In this document: piece by piece, positions 40,934-50,341 of the stretch | Layout: every line of letters starts with the position of its first letter | Position numbering within the stretch: the stretch's first letter is position 1 | DNA from: Arthrobacter sp. ISL-48 | Lineage (GTDB): Bacteria > Actinomycetota > Actinomycetes > Actinomycetales > Micrococcaceae | Direction: 5' to 3' | Length of the DNA: 55,406 nt | NCBI RefSeq assembly: GCF_018613805.1 | Contig: NZ_JAGGPL010000022.1 | Coordinates: 110,504 to 165,909, forward strand | The notes under the pieces: generated by a model | Told to the model about the DNA's origin: nothing | Database searches by the model: none | What the model saw: only the letters and a program-made list of their open reading frames with translations | Made by a program: the position numbers and the translations under genes

Positions 40934-42841
40934 TTATGAAGACGGCGTCTTCACCGGGATCCAGACCCTCATGGTGGAGGGGCCGCGGTTTCCCCAGGAA
41001 TAGTAGGGAACAAGGTTGACGGTCCAGTGCTCCTTTCGCCGCGCGTCAGTCACCTCGGAGTAGGGCCAGGCGGGGTGCCCTGCGTGGGCAGGTTCAACAA
41101 CGATGCGCGTGCTGTCGAAGGCCTCGGAAATGGGCGCCTCCGGATCGAAAGAAACATCATTCACGGTTCCCGAGGGGAGGTCCACCGATTCCAGGCAGAG
41201 CACCAGCGGTCCGCGCTCGACGGCGACGGTCCCGCGGACTGCATCGATGTGGGGATGGGGCCGGATGACGCGGGGACGCATCGGAAGGCTGAGGGTGAGC
41301 GTGTCCCCCGGCTGAAAGATTCGGCGAACCTCCTGGTGGGGGTCGTGTTCTTCGCCATTGACGTGGAGGGTCGCCCCCTCTTTGGCCCAGGCAGGCACCC
41401 GCAGGGAGATGCCGGCGGAAACTACCGGAGCGTCCGCAACCACCACGTCGATGCGGCCTTCATCCGGATAGGAGGTGCGCATGGTGACGGACAGATGCCC
41501 GGCTGACTGCAGCTGTGTCCGGATGTCGGCGTCGCCGTACTGGTGGATTTGGAGGGCGTCGTCGGTGGCCGTCGCAAAGTACAGGTGGACGCTGGCCAGC
41601 GTCCGCGCCACGTTCGTCGGGCAGCACGAGACCTCAAACCAGGGTGCGCGGAGGGTCGCGAGGGCCCTGGCGTTGATTTCATCGCTATTTGGCTCGTTGC
41701 CTTCCACGCGTTGGTGCAGCGTGTTGGTGTAAAAGAAGCCTCGTCCGTCCTGCCGGGGGGAAGCCAGGATGTTGTTCAGCAGTGTGCGTTCCATAAGGTC
41801 CGCATATTTGGGGTCCCCGGTGCGCAGCAGGAGCCGCCAGCTCAGCATGACCGAGGCGATCCCGGCGCAGGTTTCGGAGTACGCCCGGTCCGGGGGCAGT
41901 TCATAGTCCGAGCCGAAAGCTTCGTCCTGATGGTGGGAACCCATTCCTCCGGTGATATAGGTCCTGCGGGCTACGGTGTTTTCCCACTGCAGTTCCACCG
42001 CGCGGGCAAGTTCTTCGTCGCCCTGATCCGTCGCCACGTCGAGGGCTCCCGACGCAAGGTACAGGGCCCGGACGGCGTGCCCGCGCAGGACATGGGCCTG
42101 ACGAACGGGTACCTCGTCCTGGAAATACTCCTGGCCCCACTCGATGGGTTTGAGGGTTCCGGTACCCCGCCGTTCAACGAAGAGACGGGCGAGCTCAAGG
42201 TAGCGCGGCTCTCCGGTGGCGCGTCCGAATTCTGCCAGCGCGACCTCTATTTCCGGGTGGCCGCAGACGGCGTTCCGGCCGTCCGGGCCGAACTCCTGCC
42301 AGAGGTGGTCGGCCAGGCGCCGCCCGGCGCCCACCAGGCCGTCGTCGTGTCCGGACCTGAGCCGGGCCACGGCGGCCTGGAGGAGATGTCCGAAGCAGTA
42401 GAGCTCATGACCCCATTCCAGATCGGAGTAGCGGGCGCGCTGGCCTGGCCGGCCGAAGCTCGTGTGCACGTAACCGTCCGGCTCCTGGGCGGCGACTACC
42501 CGGGCAACCAGGCTGCGGTAGCGTCCGTCCAGGCTCTCATCATGCTGCCGGCCCAGTTCCCAAGCCATCGCCTCAAGGAGCTTGTAGACCTCCGAGTCCA
42601 CGAATTCGATGCCCGCATGTGCGCCGCTGACTGTGCCGTCAGCTGCCCTGTCAAAGTTGGACGTCCAGCCGATCCGCTCCATCCACTGCTCGCAATGCGA
42701 CAGGACGACCCGGGCATTGAGTTCCTGCCGGTCCCCCCAGAAGCCGCCGTTGACAGTGATCTCGTGAGGGCCGAGAGGACGAAGGGCCGACACGGCCGGG
42801 TGGACAGGACCTCCGGTGAGGTCGAGTTTGGTCGTTGACAC
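40934..42841 (-). CDS. GH127 beta-L-arabinofuranosidase
   Basis: A 635-residue cytoplasmic enzyme close to HypBA1. The catalytic pieces are Glu307 (HHQDEAFG) as likely acid/base, Glu323 and Cys325 in YSETCAG, and Cys406-Cys407 in VSCCPTN, which bind zinc and provide the cysteine nucleophile. It should release L-arabinose from beta-L-arabinofuranosides such as those on hydroxyproline-rich plant glycoproteins. It lies between the secreted glycosidase and the permease genes on the same strand, so it belongs to the ABC-importer operon. ATG 42841; no signal peptide. Confidence 0.92.
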   Translation of the reverse strand: MSTTKLDLTGGPVHPAVSALRPLGPHEITVNGGFWGDRQELNARVVLSHCEQWMERIGWTSNFDRAADGTVSGAHAGIEFVDSEVYKLLEAMAWELGRQHDESLDGRYRSLVARVVAAQEPDGYVHTSFGRPGQRARYSDLEWGHELYCFGHLLQAAVARLRSGHDDGLVGAGRRLADHLWQEFGPDGRNAVCGHPEIEVALAEFGRATGEPRYLELARLFVERRGTGTLKPIEWGQEYFQDEVPVRQAHVLRGHAVRALYLASGALDVATDQGDEELARAVELQWENTVARRTYITGGMGSHHQDEAFGSDYELPPDRAYSETCAGIASVMLSWRLLLRTGDPKYADLMERTLLNNILASPRQDGRGFFYTNTLHQRVEGNEPNSDEINARALATLRAPWFEVSCCPTNVARTLASVHLYFATATDDALQIHQYGDADIRTQLQSAGHLSVTMRTSYPDEGRIDVVVADAPVVSAGISLRVPAWAKEGATLHVNGEEHDPHQEVRRIFQPGDTLTLSLPMRPRVIRPHPHIDAVRGTVAVERGPLVLCLESVDLPSGTVNDVSFDPEAPISEAFDSTRIVVEPAHAGHPAWPYSEVTDARRKEHWTVNLVPYYSWGNRGPSTMRVWIPVKTPSS

Positions 42842-42930
42842 GAGTTGTCTCCGCTTCAGTGCTTGAGTTGAAAATAGTCATGGTTGAGCTGGGATAGCGT
42901 GCCAGTTGAGGTCACGGACAGCGGATGTTC

Positions 42931-43749
42931 TTAGTCTTTGACGGCGCCGGCCGTTACCCCGGCCGCAACATAGCGTTGGGCCACGACCAGGAGGATGGCA
43001 GCCGGAATTGATGCGATGACAGCTGTGGCCATGATGGCGTTCCATTGCGTGGTGTTGTTGCCGATGAACTTGTAGATGCCGAGGGTGATGGGAATGAGAT
43101 CGCCGCTCCGGTTCAGGGTGGACGCGAAGATGAAGTCCGACCAGGCCCAGAGGAACGCGAAAAGCGAAACGGTCAGCAGCGAGTTCCGGCTGAGCGGAAG
43201 GATGATCGAGACAAACGTCCGCCAGACGCCGGAGCCGTCAAGTTTCGCAGCCTGCAGGAGTTCCGTGGGGACCCCGGACATGAAAGCCTGGAGCAGGAGA
43301 ACGGCAAAGGGTATGGCGATCGTTGAATCCGCCAGGATCAGTCCCCACAACGAATTCAGCAGTCCCAGCTTCAGGTAAATGGCGTAGAACCCCATGGCCA
43401 TGACGACGGCTGGAATCATTTGGGCCACGAGCAGGATGAAACTTAGCCCTTGCCGCCCCTTCAGATTCAGGGTCGCCATGGCGTAGCTGGCCGGTGCCGC
43501 GACGACGAGAGTCAGCAGAACTGTTCCCACGCCCACCAGAAGGCTGGTGCCCAACTGGGGAAGCTGTTGTGAAAAAGCTGCGACATAACCTTCCAGGGTT
43601 GGATCAAGGGGAAGCAGGCTCGGCGGGGAGCGCCGCAGGTTGCTGGTTTTTGTCAGTGAAACGTTAACGATCCAATAGACGGGGAAGAGCATGATCGCGG
43701 TCAGGGCGAGCGCAATGAGGGTCTTCCACAGTGATCTTGTTCCGGTCAT
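42931..43749 (-). CDS. carbohydrate ABC transporter permease (MalG type)
   Basis: A 272-residue, six-helix permease of the CUT1 family. The EAA loop is ELLQAAKLDGSGVWRTFVSI, followed by LPLSRNSLL. It pairs with the MalF-type permease, whose stop overlaps its ATG as ATGA (43746-43749). It forms the membrane channel for sugar import. No ATPase gene is in the operon, so a shared MsmX/MsiK-type ATPase is expected elsewhere. Confidence 0.93.
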   Translation of the reverse strand: MTGTRSLWKTLIALALTAIMLFPVYWIVNVSLTKTSNLRRSPPSLLPLDPTLEGYVAAFSQQLPQLGTSLLVGVGTVLLTLVVAAPASYAMATLNLKGRQGLSFILLVAQMIPAVVMAMGFYAIYLKLGLLNSLWGLILADSTIAIPFAVLLLQAFMSGVPTELLQAAKLDGSGVWRTFVSIILPLSRNSLLTVSLFAFLWAWSDFIFASTLNRSGDLIPITLGIYKFIGNNTTQWNAIMATAVIASIPAAILLVVAQRYVAAGVTAGAVKD

Positions 43750-44714
43750 TGTTTCTCGAGCTTCCTTTGCATCTGGAGGTAGATCAGCCCGAAGGCCAGC
43801 GCCACGACGATGAGCAGGTTTCCGACGGCGGCGGCGGGGCTGAAATCGGGATTCCCAGCGCCGAATGCTTCCCGGTACGACCAGGTGGCGAACGTTGTGG
43901 ACGTATCTCCCGGGCCGCCCGCCGTCATGATCCAGATCAGGTCAACGACCTTGAGCGTGTAGATGAGCCCCAGCAGCAGCGTGATCGCTGAAACGGGCTT
44001 AAGCAGCGGGAAGGTAAGCCGCCAGAACTGTTGCCATGCATTGGCGCCGTCCAGGGATGCCGCCTCGTAGTAGTCAGCCGGAATGTTCTGCAAGCCCGAG
44101 TACAGGATCACCAGATTGAAGGGAATCCCGAGCCAGATGTTGGCGATGATCACGGAGGTCAGGGCGACGTCCGGGGAGGTCAGCCAGTTCACGGGGTCGA
44201 GGCCCACCACCCGAAGCGCGGCGTTGATGATGCCGTTATCGCTGTTGAACATCCAGGCCCACGCTGATGCCGAGACAATCATCGGCAAGAGCCAGGGGAT
44301 CAGGAACAGCCCGCGCAGCACTGCTGAAAGTTTGAAGTTTGCCCGGAAGAAGACCGCGAGGGCCAGCCCTGCCGCGTACTGGAAGGCGATGGATCCGATG
44401 GTGAAAAGTGCGGTGTTTGTTGCCGCCTTCGCAAATGAGGACGAACCAAAGATGTCGGCGTAGTTCTGGAACCCGACGAATTCGGCATTTCCCCGCACGA
44501 AGGCCCGCGGAGTGTAGTCGTGCAGACTGAGCTCTATGTTGCGGTACAACGGGAACGCGTAGAAAAGGACAAGATAGATCATCAGGGGTGTGACGAAGGC
44601 CCACGCGATCCATTGGGAAGTATCGTTCGGCCGCCGTCGGGGCCGGAGTGGCGGGGCGGCAGGAGCCGCCCGGTCCCCGGCACGCGTTCGTACCGGGGCG
44701 GGAGTGGTTGTCAT
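43746..44714 (-). CDS. carbohydrate ABC transporter permease (MalF type)
   Basis: A 322-residue CUT1 permease. About 35 Pro/Arg-rich cytoplasmic residues come before six helices; the EAA loop is YYEAASLDGANAWQQFWRLTF with LPLLKP nearby. It works with the MalG-type partner downstream and the binding lipoprotein upstream (32 bases away). The coupled overlap with the next gene implies equal synthesis of the two permeases. Confidence 0.93.
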   Translation of the reverse strand: MTTTPAPVRTRAGDRAAPAAPPLRPRRRPNDTSQWIAWAFVTPLMIYLVLFYAFPLYRNIELSLHDYTPRAFVRGNAEFVGFQNYADIFGSSSFAKAATNTALFTIGSIAFQYAAGLALAVFFRANFKLSAVLRGLFLIPWLLPMIVSASAWAWMFNSDNGIINAALRVVGLDPVNWLTSPDVALTSVIIANIWLGIPFNLVILYSGLQNIPADYYEAASLDGANAWQQFWRLTFPLLKPVSAITLLLGLIYTLKVVDLIWIMTAGGPGDTSTTFATWSYREAFGAGNPDFSPAAAVGNLLIVVALAFGLIYLQMQRKLEKQ

Positions 44715-44746
44715 GGCATATCTTCCGTTGAGGGACCGGCCTTAGC

Positions 44747-46009
44747 TCACTTGGACGTTTTCTCGGATGCCGCCTTCTGAGCTGCCTTGAGGGCATCTGC
44801 GGGGGACGCGGCACCGCTGAGCGAGTTCTGGACGGCCGTCCACAGCTGCTCGGAAATGATGGGGTAATTGGTGCCGAGGTTGTCGCTGGTGCGGCCCTTC
44901 GCCTTGTTCACCGCGTCAACCCAGACCTTGAGTTCAGGGTGTTGCTTGAGCAGCAGGCCCTGGCCGTCACTCGTGGCGGGAATGTAGTACGCGAAGGTGT
45001 TTGCGGTCTCCACCTGGCCTTCATTGGTGCTCATGCACTCGATGATCTTCTTTGACGTGTCGTAGCGGCTTTCGTCCTTTTGGACCGGCATCAGCAGGAA
45101 CTCGCCGCCGGTTGGTGCCGGTGCCACGCCCCCGCTTTTCGCGGGAATGGGAATATATCCGCTCTTGAACGGGGCTTTTGCCGCAGCGTTTACCTGCCAC
45201 GTTCCGTTGACGGCGAAGCCGAAGTCACCCGTGAGGAACTCTTCCCACGTGGTGTTCTGGGAGTTGCTGATGACGGAGTTGGGGGCGATGCCGGTCTTGA
45301 CCCAGTTCGTCCACAGCTCCAGTGCTTCCACCGCGGCTGGGGAGTCAAGATCCTTCAGGTCCGCGCCTGATCCCCAGAAGAAGGGAAGGAACTGGAAGGA
45401 ACCTTCTTCAGTTCCGATGGCAGAGAACGTGATGGCCTTGCTTCCCGCGTCCTTGACCTTCGTCAGGGCAGTTTGGAAGCTTGCCCAGTCGGTGATACTG
45501 GCAGGATCCACTCCGGCCTTAGCAAGGACGTCGGCGTTGTAGTAGAGAGCCAGTGTGTTGGCGCCAAGAGGGATCCCATAGGTCTTGCCGTCCAGCACGC
45601 CTGGAGCAAGCAGGTTGGGTTCAATGGCCGAAGTGTCCAGGCCAACGCTTTCCATGTCGATCAGTGCTCCAGTGTCCGCCAGCGTGGACACAGCAGGGTT
45701 GTCGAGGAGGATGACGTCCGCGGCGGTACCCTCCTGGGCCGCCAGCAGAGCCTGGTTGGTCAAGGCCTGGGTGTCATACGCCGTGCGTTCGATCTTGACA
45801 CCGGCCTTGTCCCCGCAGGCGCTGATGCGTTTTGCCCAGTCCGAGCCTTCGGTGTGCTGGGGGTACGGGTCCCAGACCGTGAACGCCTTGGCAGCCGCAG
45901 ACGACTCCGTACCGGTCCCAGGCGCTCCGCCGGAACAGCCTGTCGCAAGGAGCGCCAGGGAGATGACGCTGACGGCCGCCAACGTGTGGCGCGTGGTGTT
46001 TCTAGGCAT
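44747..46009 (-). CDS. sugar-binding lipoprotein of an ABC importer
   Basis: A 420-residue extracellular solute-binding protein (family 1). The signal peptide ends in the lipobox LATGC at about residue 25, and a Gly/Ser/Thr linker follows. Features of CUT1 binding proteins are FTVWDPYPQHTEG, GIPLGANTLALYYNADVLAK and VNGTWQVNAAA. It captures an oligosaccharide, plausibly an arabino-oligosaccharide given the GH127 neighbours, and delivers it to the two permeases. A strong promoter and an operator lie upstream. Confidence 0.92.
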   Translation of the reverse strand: MPRNTTRHTLAAVSVISLALLATGCSGGAPGTGTESSAAAKAFTVWDPYPQHTEGSDWAKRISACGDKAGVKIERTAYDTQALTNQALLAAQEGTAADVILLDNPAVSTLADTGALIDMESVGLDTSAIEPNLLAPGVLDGKTYGIPLGANTLALYYNADVLAKAGVDPASITDWASFQTALTKVKDAGSKAITFSAIGTEEGSFQFLPFFWGSGADLKDLDSPAAVEALELWTNWVKTGIAPNSVISNSQNTTWEEFLTGDFGFAVNGTWQVNAAAKAPFKSGYIPIPAKSGGVAPAPTGGEFLLMPVQKDESRYDTSKKIIECMSTNEGQVETANTFAYYIPATSDGQGLLLKQHPELKVWVDAVNKAKGRTSDNLGTNYPIISEQLWTAVQNSLSGAASPADALKAAQKAASEKTSK

Positions 46010-46081
46010 GATGCTTTCGTCCTTTTCTTCCTTGAAAATCTGACGGCCTGCCGCAGCGATGATGAGGCGCCGGGGAGAACA

Positions 46082-46187
46082 GTTTCCGAAAAACCGAAAG
46101 TGGTTTCAGAAGAAATTAGCAGCGCCTGCTAGCCTGTGTCAACGGTTTCTTGGTCTACTAACGGCGCGTGCTGTTAGTTTCGGAAAC
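46082..46187. promoter_or_regulatory. promoter of the sugar operon with paired GTTTCCGAAA operators
   Basis: On the minus strand TTGACA (46142-46137) and TAATTT (46118-46113) are separated by 18 bases, a good vegetative promoter for the binding-protein operon. A 10-base element GTTTCCGAAA lies at 46082-46091, just downstream of the predicted start. Its exact reverse complement TTTCGGAAAC lies at 46178-46187, 49 bases before the LacI gene, inside a GTTTCGGAAAC palindrome. These are the expected LacI operators. Confidence 0.65.
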
Positions 46188-46236
46188 ATTTTCGGTATCC
46201 TTGAGTAACGGAATGCTGGCTTGGGGAGAGGAATCC

Positions 46237-47304
46237 ATGACAAAGGCGGGAAAGAGGCCGGTCCTGACGGATGTTGCCATCGCCGCGGGCGTGTCTGTCG
46301 CCACGGCATCTAAGGCGTTGAACGGCCGGAACCATGTCAACAAGAACACGCGGCAGCGCGTTCTTGACGCAGCGGAAAAGCTGAACTTCTCTCCGAATCC
46401 GTTCGCCCAGGCCCTCAACTTCCCGGTCACCGGGACTATCGGAGTACTGACGGCCGACCTCTCCAGCCGGTTTGTCCTGCCCATCCTCATGGGCGTTGAG
46501 GAGGCCTTCGGGGCGGGATCCACTTCTGTCATCATCAGCGACGCCCGCAAAGACCTCGTGCGGGAAAAGTTCCTGCTGCAGACGCTGATTGCCAAGCGAG
46601 TGGACGGCATCATTGTCCTCGGCGACGACGCCAACGCACGCCCTTCCCTCTCCGAACATGTCCCGGTTCCGGTGGTTTATGCCTACACACCCTCCGTCCT
46701 GGCGACAGATTGCTCCTTTACACCGGACAACGCCATGGGCGCTGCACTGGCCATCGACCATCTGGTGGCGAGGGGGCGCAGGAAAATAGCGATGATCAAT
46801 GGAGAACCGCGTTTCGAGGCAGCACAGGAACGGAGTTCGGCAGCTCACGCGGCGTTGCAAAGCCATGGCCTGGGCTTCGTCTCAGGAGAGGTCCTGTATG
46901 GCGACTGGAGTGAATCCTGGGGACGGCAGGCGGTCCGTGCGTTGTTGAACGCCCGCCTCGACTTTGACGGGATCTTCTGCGGCAGCGACCAGATCGCCCG
47001 CGGCGTCGTGGACGCCCTGCGGGAAGAAGGACGCTCTGTCCCCCACGATGTAGGGGTCGTAGGATTCGATGACTGGGAGCTCTTCAGCACCACATCCCGG
47101 CCGCCGCTGACAACCATAGACATGAACCTTGAGCATATGGGCCGGGAAGTCGCCGGTGAGCTCGCGGCGGCCATCGCCGGTGTGACACGCCCTGGCCTCC
47201 ATAAGCTGCCGGTACGGCTGGTCCCGCGGGAATCGACGGCAGGCCTCGACGGAACCCTGGCGAACCGCGAGGACAGTCGGGGCGGCGCCACGAACGCGTC
47301 ATAG
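46237..47304 (+). CDS. LacI-family repressor of the arabinofuranoside locus
   Basis: A 355-residue regulator: helix-turn-helix LTDVAIAAGVSVATASKALN, hinge NFSPNPFAQAL and a sugar-sensing domain ending GVVGFDDWELFSTT and LVPRESTAG. ATG 46237 follows GGGGAGAGGA, so it is preferred to the upstream in-frame start, which would overlap the operator. It is divergent from the ABC importer and GH127 operon, and most likely releases those promoters when arabino-sugars bind. It ends one base before the convergent TetR gene. Confidence 0.92.
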   Translation: MTKAGKRPVLTDVAIAAGVSVATASKALNGRNHVNKNTRQRVLDAAEKLNFSPNPFAQALNFPVTGTIGVLTADLSSRFVLPILMGVEEAFGAGSTSVIISDARKDLVREKFLLQTLIAKRVDGIIVLGDDANARPSLSEHVPVPVVYAYTPSVLATDCSFTPDNAMGAALAIDHLVARGRRKIAMINGEPRFEAAQERSSAAHAALQSHGLGFVSGEVLYGDWSESWGRQAVRALLNARLDFDGIFCGSDQIARGVVDALREEGRSVPHDVGVVGFDDWELFSTTSRPPLTTIDMNLEHMGREVAGELAAAIAGVTRPGLHKLPVRLVPRESTAGLDGTLANREDSRGGATNAS

Positions 47305-47305
47305 T

Positions 47306-47878
47306 TCAGTCCAGCGGACGGTAGGGCCCCAGAACCCGGTGGACAGTCTCACGCAGGGTGCGCCGAAGCTCGTCCGCGTGCAACCGCTTCCACGTGGGGT
47401 CCGAGCCGACCGCCATGAGTCCGCCTCCTGCGAGCGCCAGTGCCACTTTAGCGTCCTGTGAAGGCTCGGGCCCGACCAGCAGCCCGTCGAGACGAGCCAT
47501 CAGGCTCCTGAAATCCGAGTCATCCTCCACCATTTCGGAAACCTCGGCATCCAGGCGCAGCATCGCTGCCACTTCGCCTTGCTCAATCACGACGCCGACA
47601 AGCCCGTCGAGTGCCATGTCGAAGCGCCGCACCGCCGACTCCTCCGCTTCCGCGATCGTCACCATTTCGGTGATTCTGGCGATGGCCGGAGCAATGACCG
47701 CCCGCACGATTTCGTTCTTGGAACGGAACTGGAAGTACACCGCGGCCTTGGTCACGCCGATACGGTCCGCGATCATCTGCAGCGAGGTCGCATGGACCCC
47801 GCGTTCCAGGAAGAGCGTTTCTGCGGCCGCTATTACGCGCGTCCGCGGCGTGCCGCCCCCCTTCGTCTGTACCGTCAT
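47306..47878 (-). CDS. TetR-family repressor
   Basis: A 190-residue regulator with the helix-turn-helix LQMIADRIGVTKAAVYFQFR near residues 35-54 and a helical ligand domain. It is divergent from a zinc alcohol dehydrogenase gene at 48013, and the 134-base gap carries the perfect palindrome CTAGCCGATCGGCTAG, so it probably represses that gene and itself. ATG 47878. The ligand cannot be deduced. Confidence 0.88.
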   Translation of the reverse strand: MTVQTKGGGTPRTRVIAAAETLFLERGVHATSLQMIADRIGVTKAAVYFQFRSKNEIVRAVIAPAIARITEMVTIAEAEESAVRRFDMALDGLVGVVIEQGEVAAMLRLDAEVSEMVEDDSDFRSLMARLDGLLVGPEPSQDAKVALALAGGGLMAVGSDPTWKRLHADELRRTLRETVHRVLGPYRPLD

Positions 47879-47922
47879 GCAATTCCCGTCCGTCTGTGCG
47901 AAAAAGCCCCTTCTTGCTCTAG

Positions 47923-47955
47923 ACTAGCCGCATGGCTAGCTAGCCGATCGGCTAG
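47923..47955. promoter_or_regulatory. TetR operators
   Basis: A perfect 16-base palindrome, CTAGCCGATCGGCTAG, spans 47940-47955. Immediately before it, CTAGCC-GCAT-GGCTAG (47924-47939) is a second palindrome of the same halves. Two tandem sites in the divergent gap suit a TetR dimer pair. Confidence 0.75.
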
Positions 47956-48012
47956 TACCGCGCGCCGATCCTTCAAGGGGGAGGCCCGCCGAATAGGAAA
48001 GGCACCAAAAAC

Positions 48013-49061
48013 ATGGGCTCATCGGATTTAACGACCCTTCCGGAGAAGATGCGGTCAGTAGTTGTCAGCGGCCCTGGCACCGTAGAGGTGACGCAGGTGG
48101 TCCGCCCTGTCCCCGGCCCGGACGACGTCCTGGTCAAGGTCCGCGCCTGCGGCATCTGCGGATCGGACGCCTTCTATATCAGCCGTGGCGGCATTCCTCC
48201 CCGCGAAGGAAACACGCCCCTCGGCCATGAGCCGGCAGGTGAGGTCGTGGAGGTGGGCGGGAACGTCACAGGCATTCCCGTCGGTGCCCACGTCGTGATC
48301 AACCCCATGGCGGCCCCTAGTGGGATCATCGGCAACGGCGGTGCCGCCGGCGCCCTCGCCGACTACCTGCTAATCGAGAATGCCGAGCTCGGCAAGAGCC
48401 TGGCGATCGTGCCGGATCATGTCCCCTTCGCCGTCGCCGCGCTCAACGAACCCATGGCCGTCGCACGTCACGGGGTAAATCGGACCAACCCGCTCCCGGC
48501 GACCGTGTGGTGGTCTTCGGTGCGGGACCCATCGGTCTGGGGGCCGCCATCAGCTTCAAGCTCCGCGGCGCTGAGAGCGTGGTGGTCGTGGACATGATCC
48601 CCTCCCGCCTTGAAAAGGCGCTGCAGGTCGGCGCCCATGCCGTCATCAATTCAGCCGAGGAGGATCTGGTCGAGCGGCTCGTGGAACTGCACGGGAACGC
48701 TCCGCGGCGGCCGGGCGAAAAACGCCCCGGAACGGATATCTACCTGGACGCGGCCGGAGCCCCGTCCGTGATTCAGTCCGTGCTGCGCATCGCAAAACCC
48801 GGAGCAACACTCGGTATCGTGGCGGTGCACAAGAAGCCCGTGGAAGTCGATTTCGGCGCAATCCTCAGCACGGAACTGACCATCGTGATGTCCAGCGGCT
48901 ACCCCACCGAGATCTTCGAGGTGACCGAAGACATCATCGAAAACTGGGAACGCTACGCTCCAATCGTCAGCGACCAATTCGATTTCGACGACGTCGAGCA
49001 GGCGCTGACCACGGCCGGAACACCGGGAGCGGCGGACAAGGTTGTGGTGACGTTCGACTGA
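48013..49061 (+). pseudogene. zinc-dependent alcohol dehydrogenase, frameshifted
   Basis: The first part (48013 to about 48495) carries the medium-chain dehydrogenase features RACGICGSDAFYIS (catalytic zinc Cys), GHEPAGEVVEVG and LNEPMAVARHGV. The coding sense then continues in another frame from about 48498: DRVVVFGAGPIGLGAA is the NAD-binding motif and the protein runs to 49061. The break sits at CCCGCTCCCGG, where one G appears to be missing. The joined product would be about 349 residues, normal for threonine/butanediol-type dehydrogenases. The structural-zinc cysteine cluster is absent. It is either a recent pseudogene or a sequencing error. Confidence 0.8.
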
Positions 49062-49080
49062 TGCCGGTAGGGTTCCCGTC

Positions 49081-49780
49081 ATGGACATCATCCTTGTACC
49101 CGGTTTCTGGCTGGACGCCTCGTCGTGGGCGGAGGTCACTCCACCCCTTGCGGCGGCCGGCCACCGGCCCCATCCGCTGACTCTGCCCGGCCTCGAATCA
49201 CCTGACGCACCGCGCTCAGGCATCGGTCTGCGGGACCATATCAACGCCGTCGTGGCCGCCGTCGATGACCTCGAAGGCAAGGTGGTCCTGGTGGGCCACT
49301 CCGGCGGCGGGGCCATCATCCACGGTGTGGTTGACGCCCGTCCGGACCGGGTGGCGCGGGCGATCTATGTCGACAGCGGACCCCTGGGTGAGGGCGGCGT
49401 CATCAATGACGAACTTCCGGCCGACGGCGACGACGTGCCGCTTCCGCCGTGGGACGGCTTCGAGGAGGCTGACCTCGTGGACCTCGACGACGGCCTCCGC
49501 GCGGCATTCCGGGCCCGTGCGATCCCACAGCCGAAGGGCGTTGCCTACGACAGGCAGCAGCTTCACGATGAGCGGCGCTACGAGGTCCCCGCTACGGTGA
49601 TCGCCTGCGAGTTCCCGTCCTCTCTGCTCGAGGAATGGATCGACTCCGGCCATCCGTTCGTTGCGGAGCTGGCGCGCATTCACGACGTGGAGTTTGTGGA
49701 CCTGCCCACATTGGCCCCAGTTCACCAAACCTGCTGAGCTCGGCCAGGCCATCCTCAGGGCAGTGGACCGCCCGGGCTGA
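49081..49780 (+). pseudogene. alpha/beta hydrolase, frameshifted near the 3' end
   Basis: A hydrolase with MDIILVPGFWLDASSW at the start and the nucleophile motif VGHSGGGAI (Ser near residue 74). The frame from ATG 49081 stops at 49737, but the expected C terminus with the catalytic His (HWPQFTKPAELGQAILRAV) is encoded in a second frame ending at 49780, so the reading is broken near 49706. The truncated product would lack the His and be inactive. The gene follows the broken dehydrogenase by 19 bases and would have been co-transcribed. Confidence 0.78.
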
Positions 49781-49929
49781 CCATGGTTTGCGGCAGAGGC
49801 CAGTCGGGCCCGTCCGGAAAAGCGACCAGACGCCATCCACAAAGGCCATGTCATAGACGCGTGCCACCCCGCGTCCATTGGTGGTCCTCCTCGTTAGGGT
49901 GCCTGGGGATAAGACCTGACCGAAGGGTG

Positions 49930-50331
49930 TCAGGACTGGTTGAAGCGGACCATGTTGCCGGAAGGGTCGCGGAAGGCGCAGTCGCGAGGGCCCCAGGGCT
50001 GGACGATGGGTTCCTGGAGGACCTCCGCGCCGGAGGCCCGGACGGCCTCGAAGGTGGCGTCCAGATCGTCGGTGCGGAAGACGAGGATGGGCAGGACGCC
50101 CTTGGTGAGCAACTGCTGGAGCGCGTCGCCGTCTTCCTGGGAGCGGCCGGCGTGCGGGACGGACAACACGAACTCGAGATTGGGCTGTGCTGCGCTGCCG
50201 AGGGTGACCCAGCGCTGCCCGTCCGAGCCGACGTCGTTGCGCACTTCCAGCCCGAGGACGTCACGGTAGAACTTGAGCGACTCGTCGAGGTCGTTGACGG
50301 TGATCTGTGCATACTGAAGTGAAATGTTCAT
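49930..50331 (-). CDS. VOC-family protein (glyoxalase fold)
   Basis: A 133-residue protein: strand and helix AQITVNDLDESLKFYRDVLG at the start, and VFRTDDLDATFEAVRASGAE with FRDPSGNMVRFNQ in the second module. The metal ligands of true glyoxalases are only partly present. It begins ten bases after the AraC gene on the same strand and so is its probable target or partner, a pairing seen often. Ligand unknown. Confidence 0.88.
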   Translation of the reverse strand: MNISLQYAQITVNDLDESLKFYRDVLGLEVRNDVGSDGQRWVTLGSAAQPNLEFVLSVPHAGRSQEDGDALQQLLTKGVLPILVFRTDDLDATFEAVRASGAEVLQEPIVQPWGPRDCAFRDPSGNMVRFNQS

Positions 50332-50341
50332 GTCTCACACG

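Noticed and set aside
46113..46142. Assigning the TTGACA/TAATTT promoter to the LacI gene
   Set aside because: The elements are correctly oriented only on the minus strand, towards the binding-protein gene.
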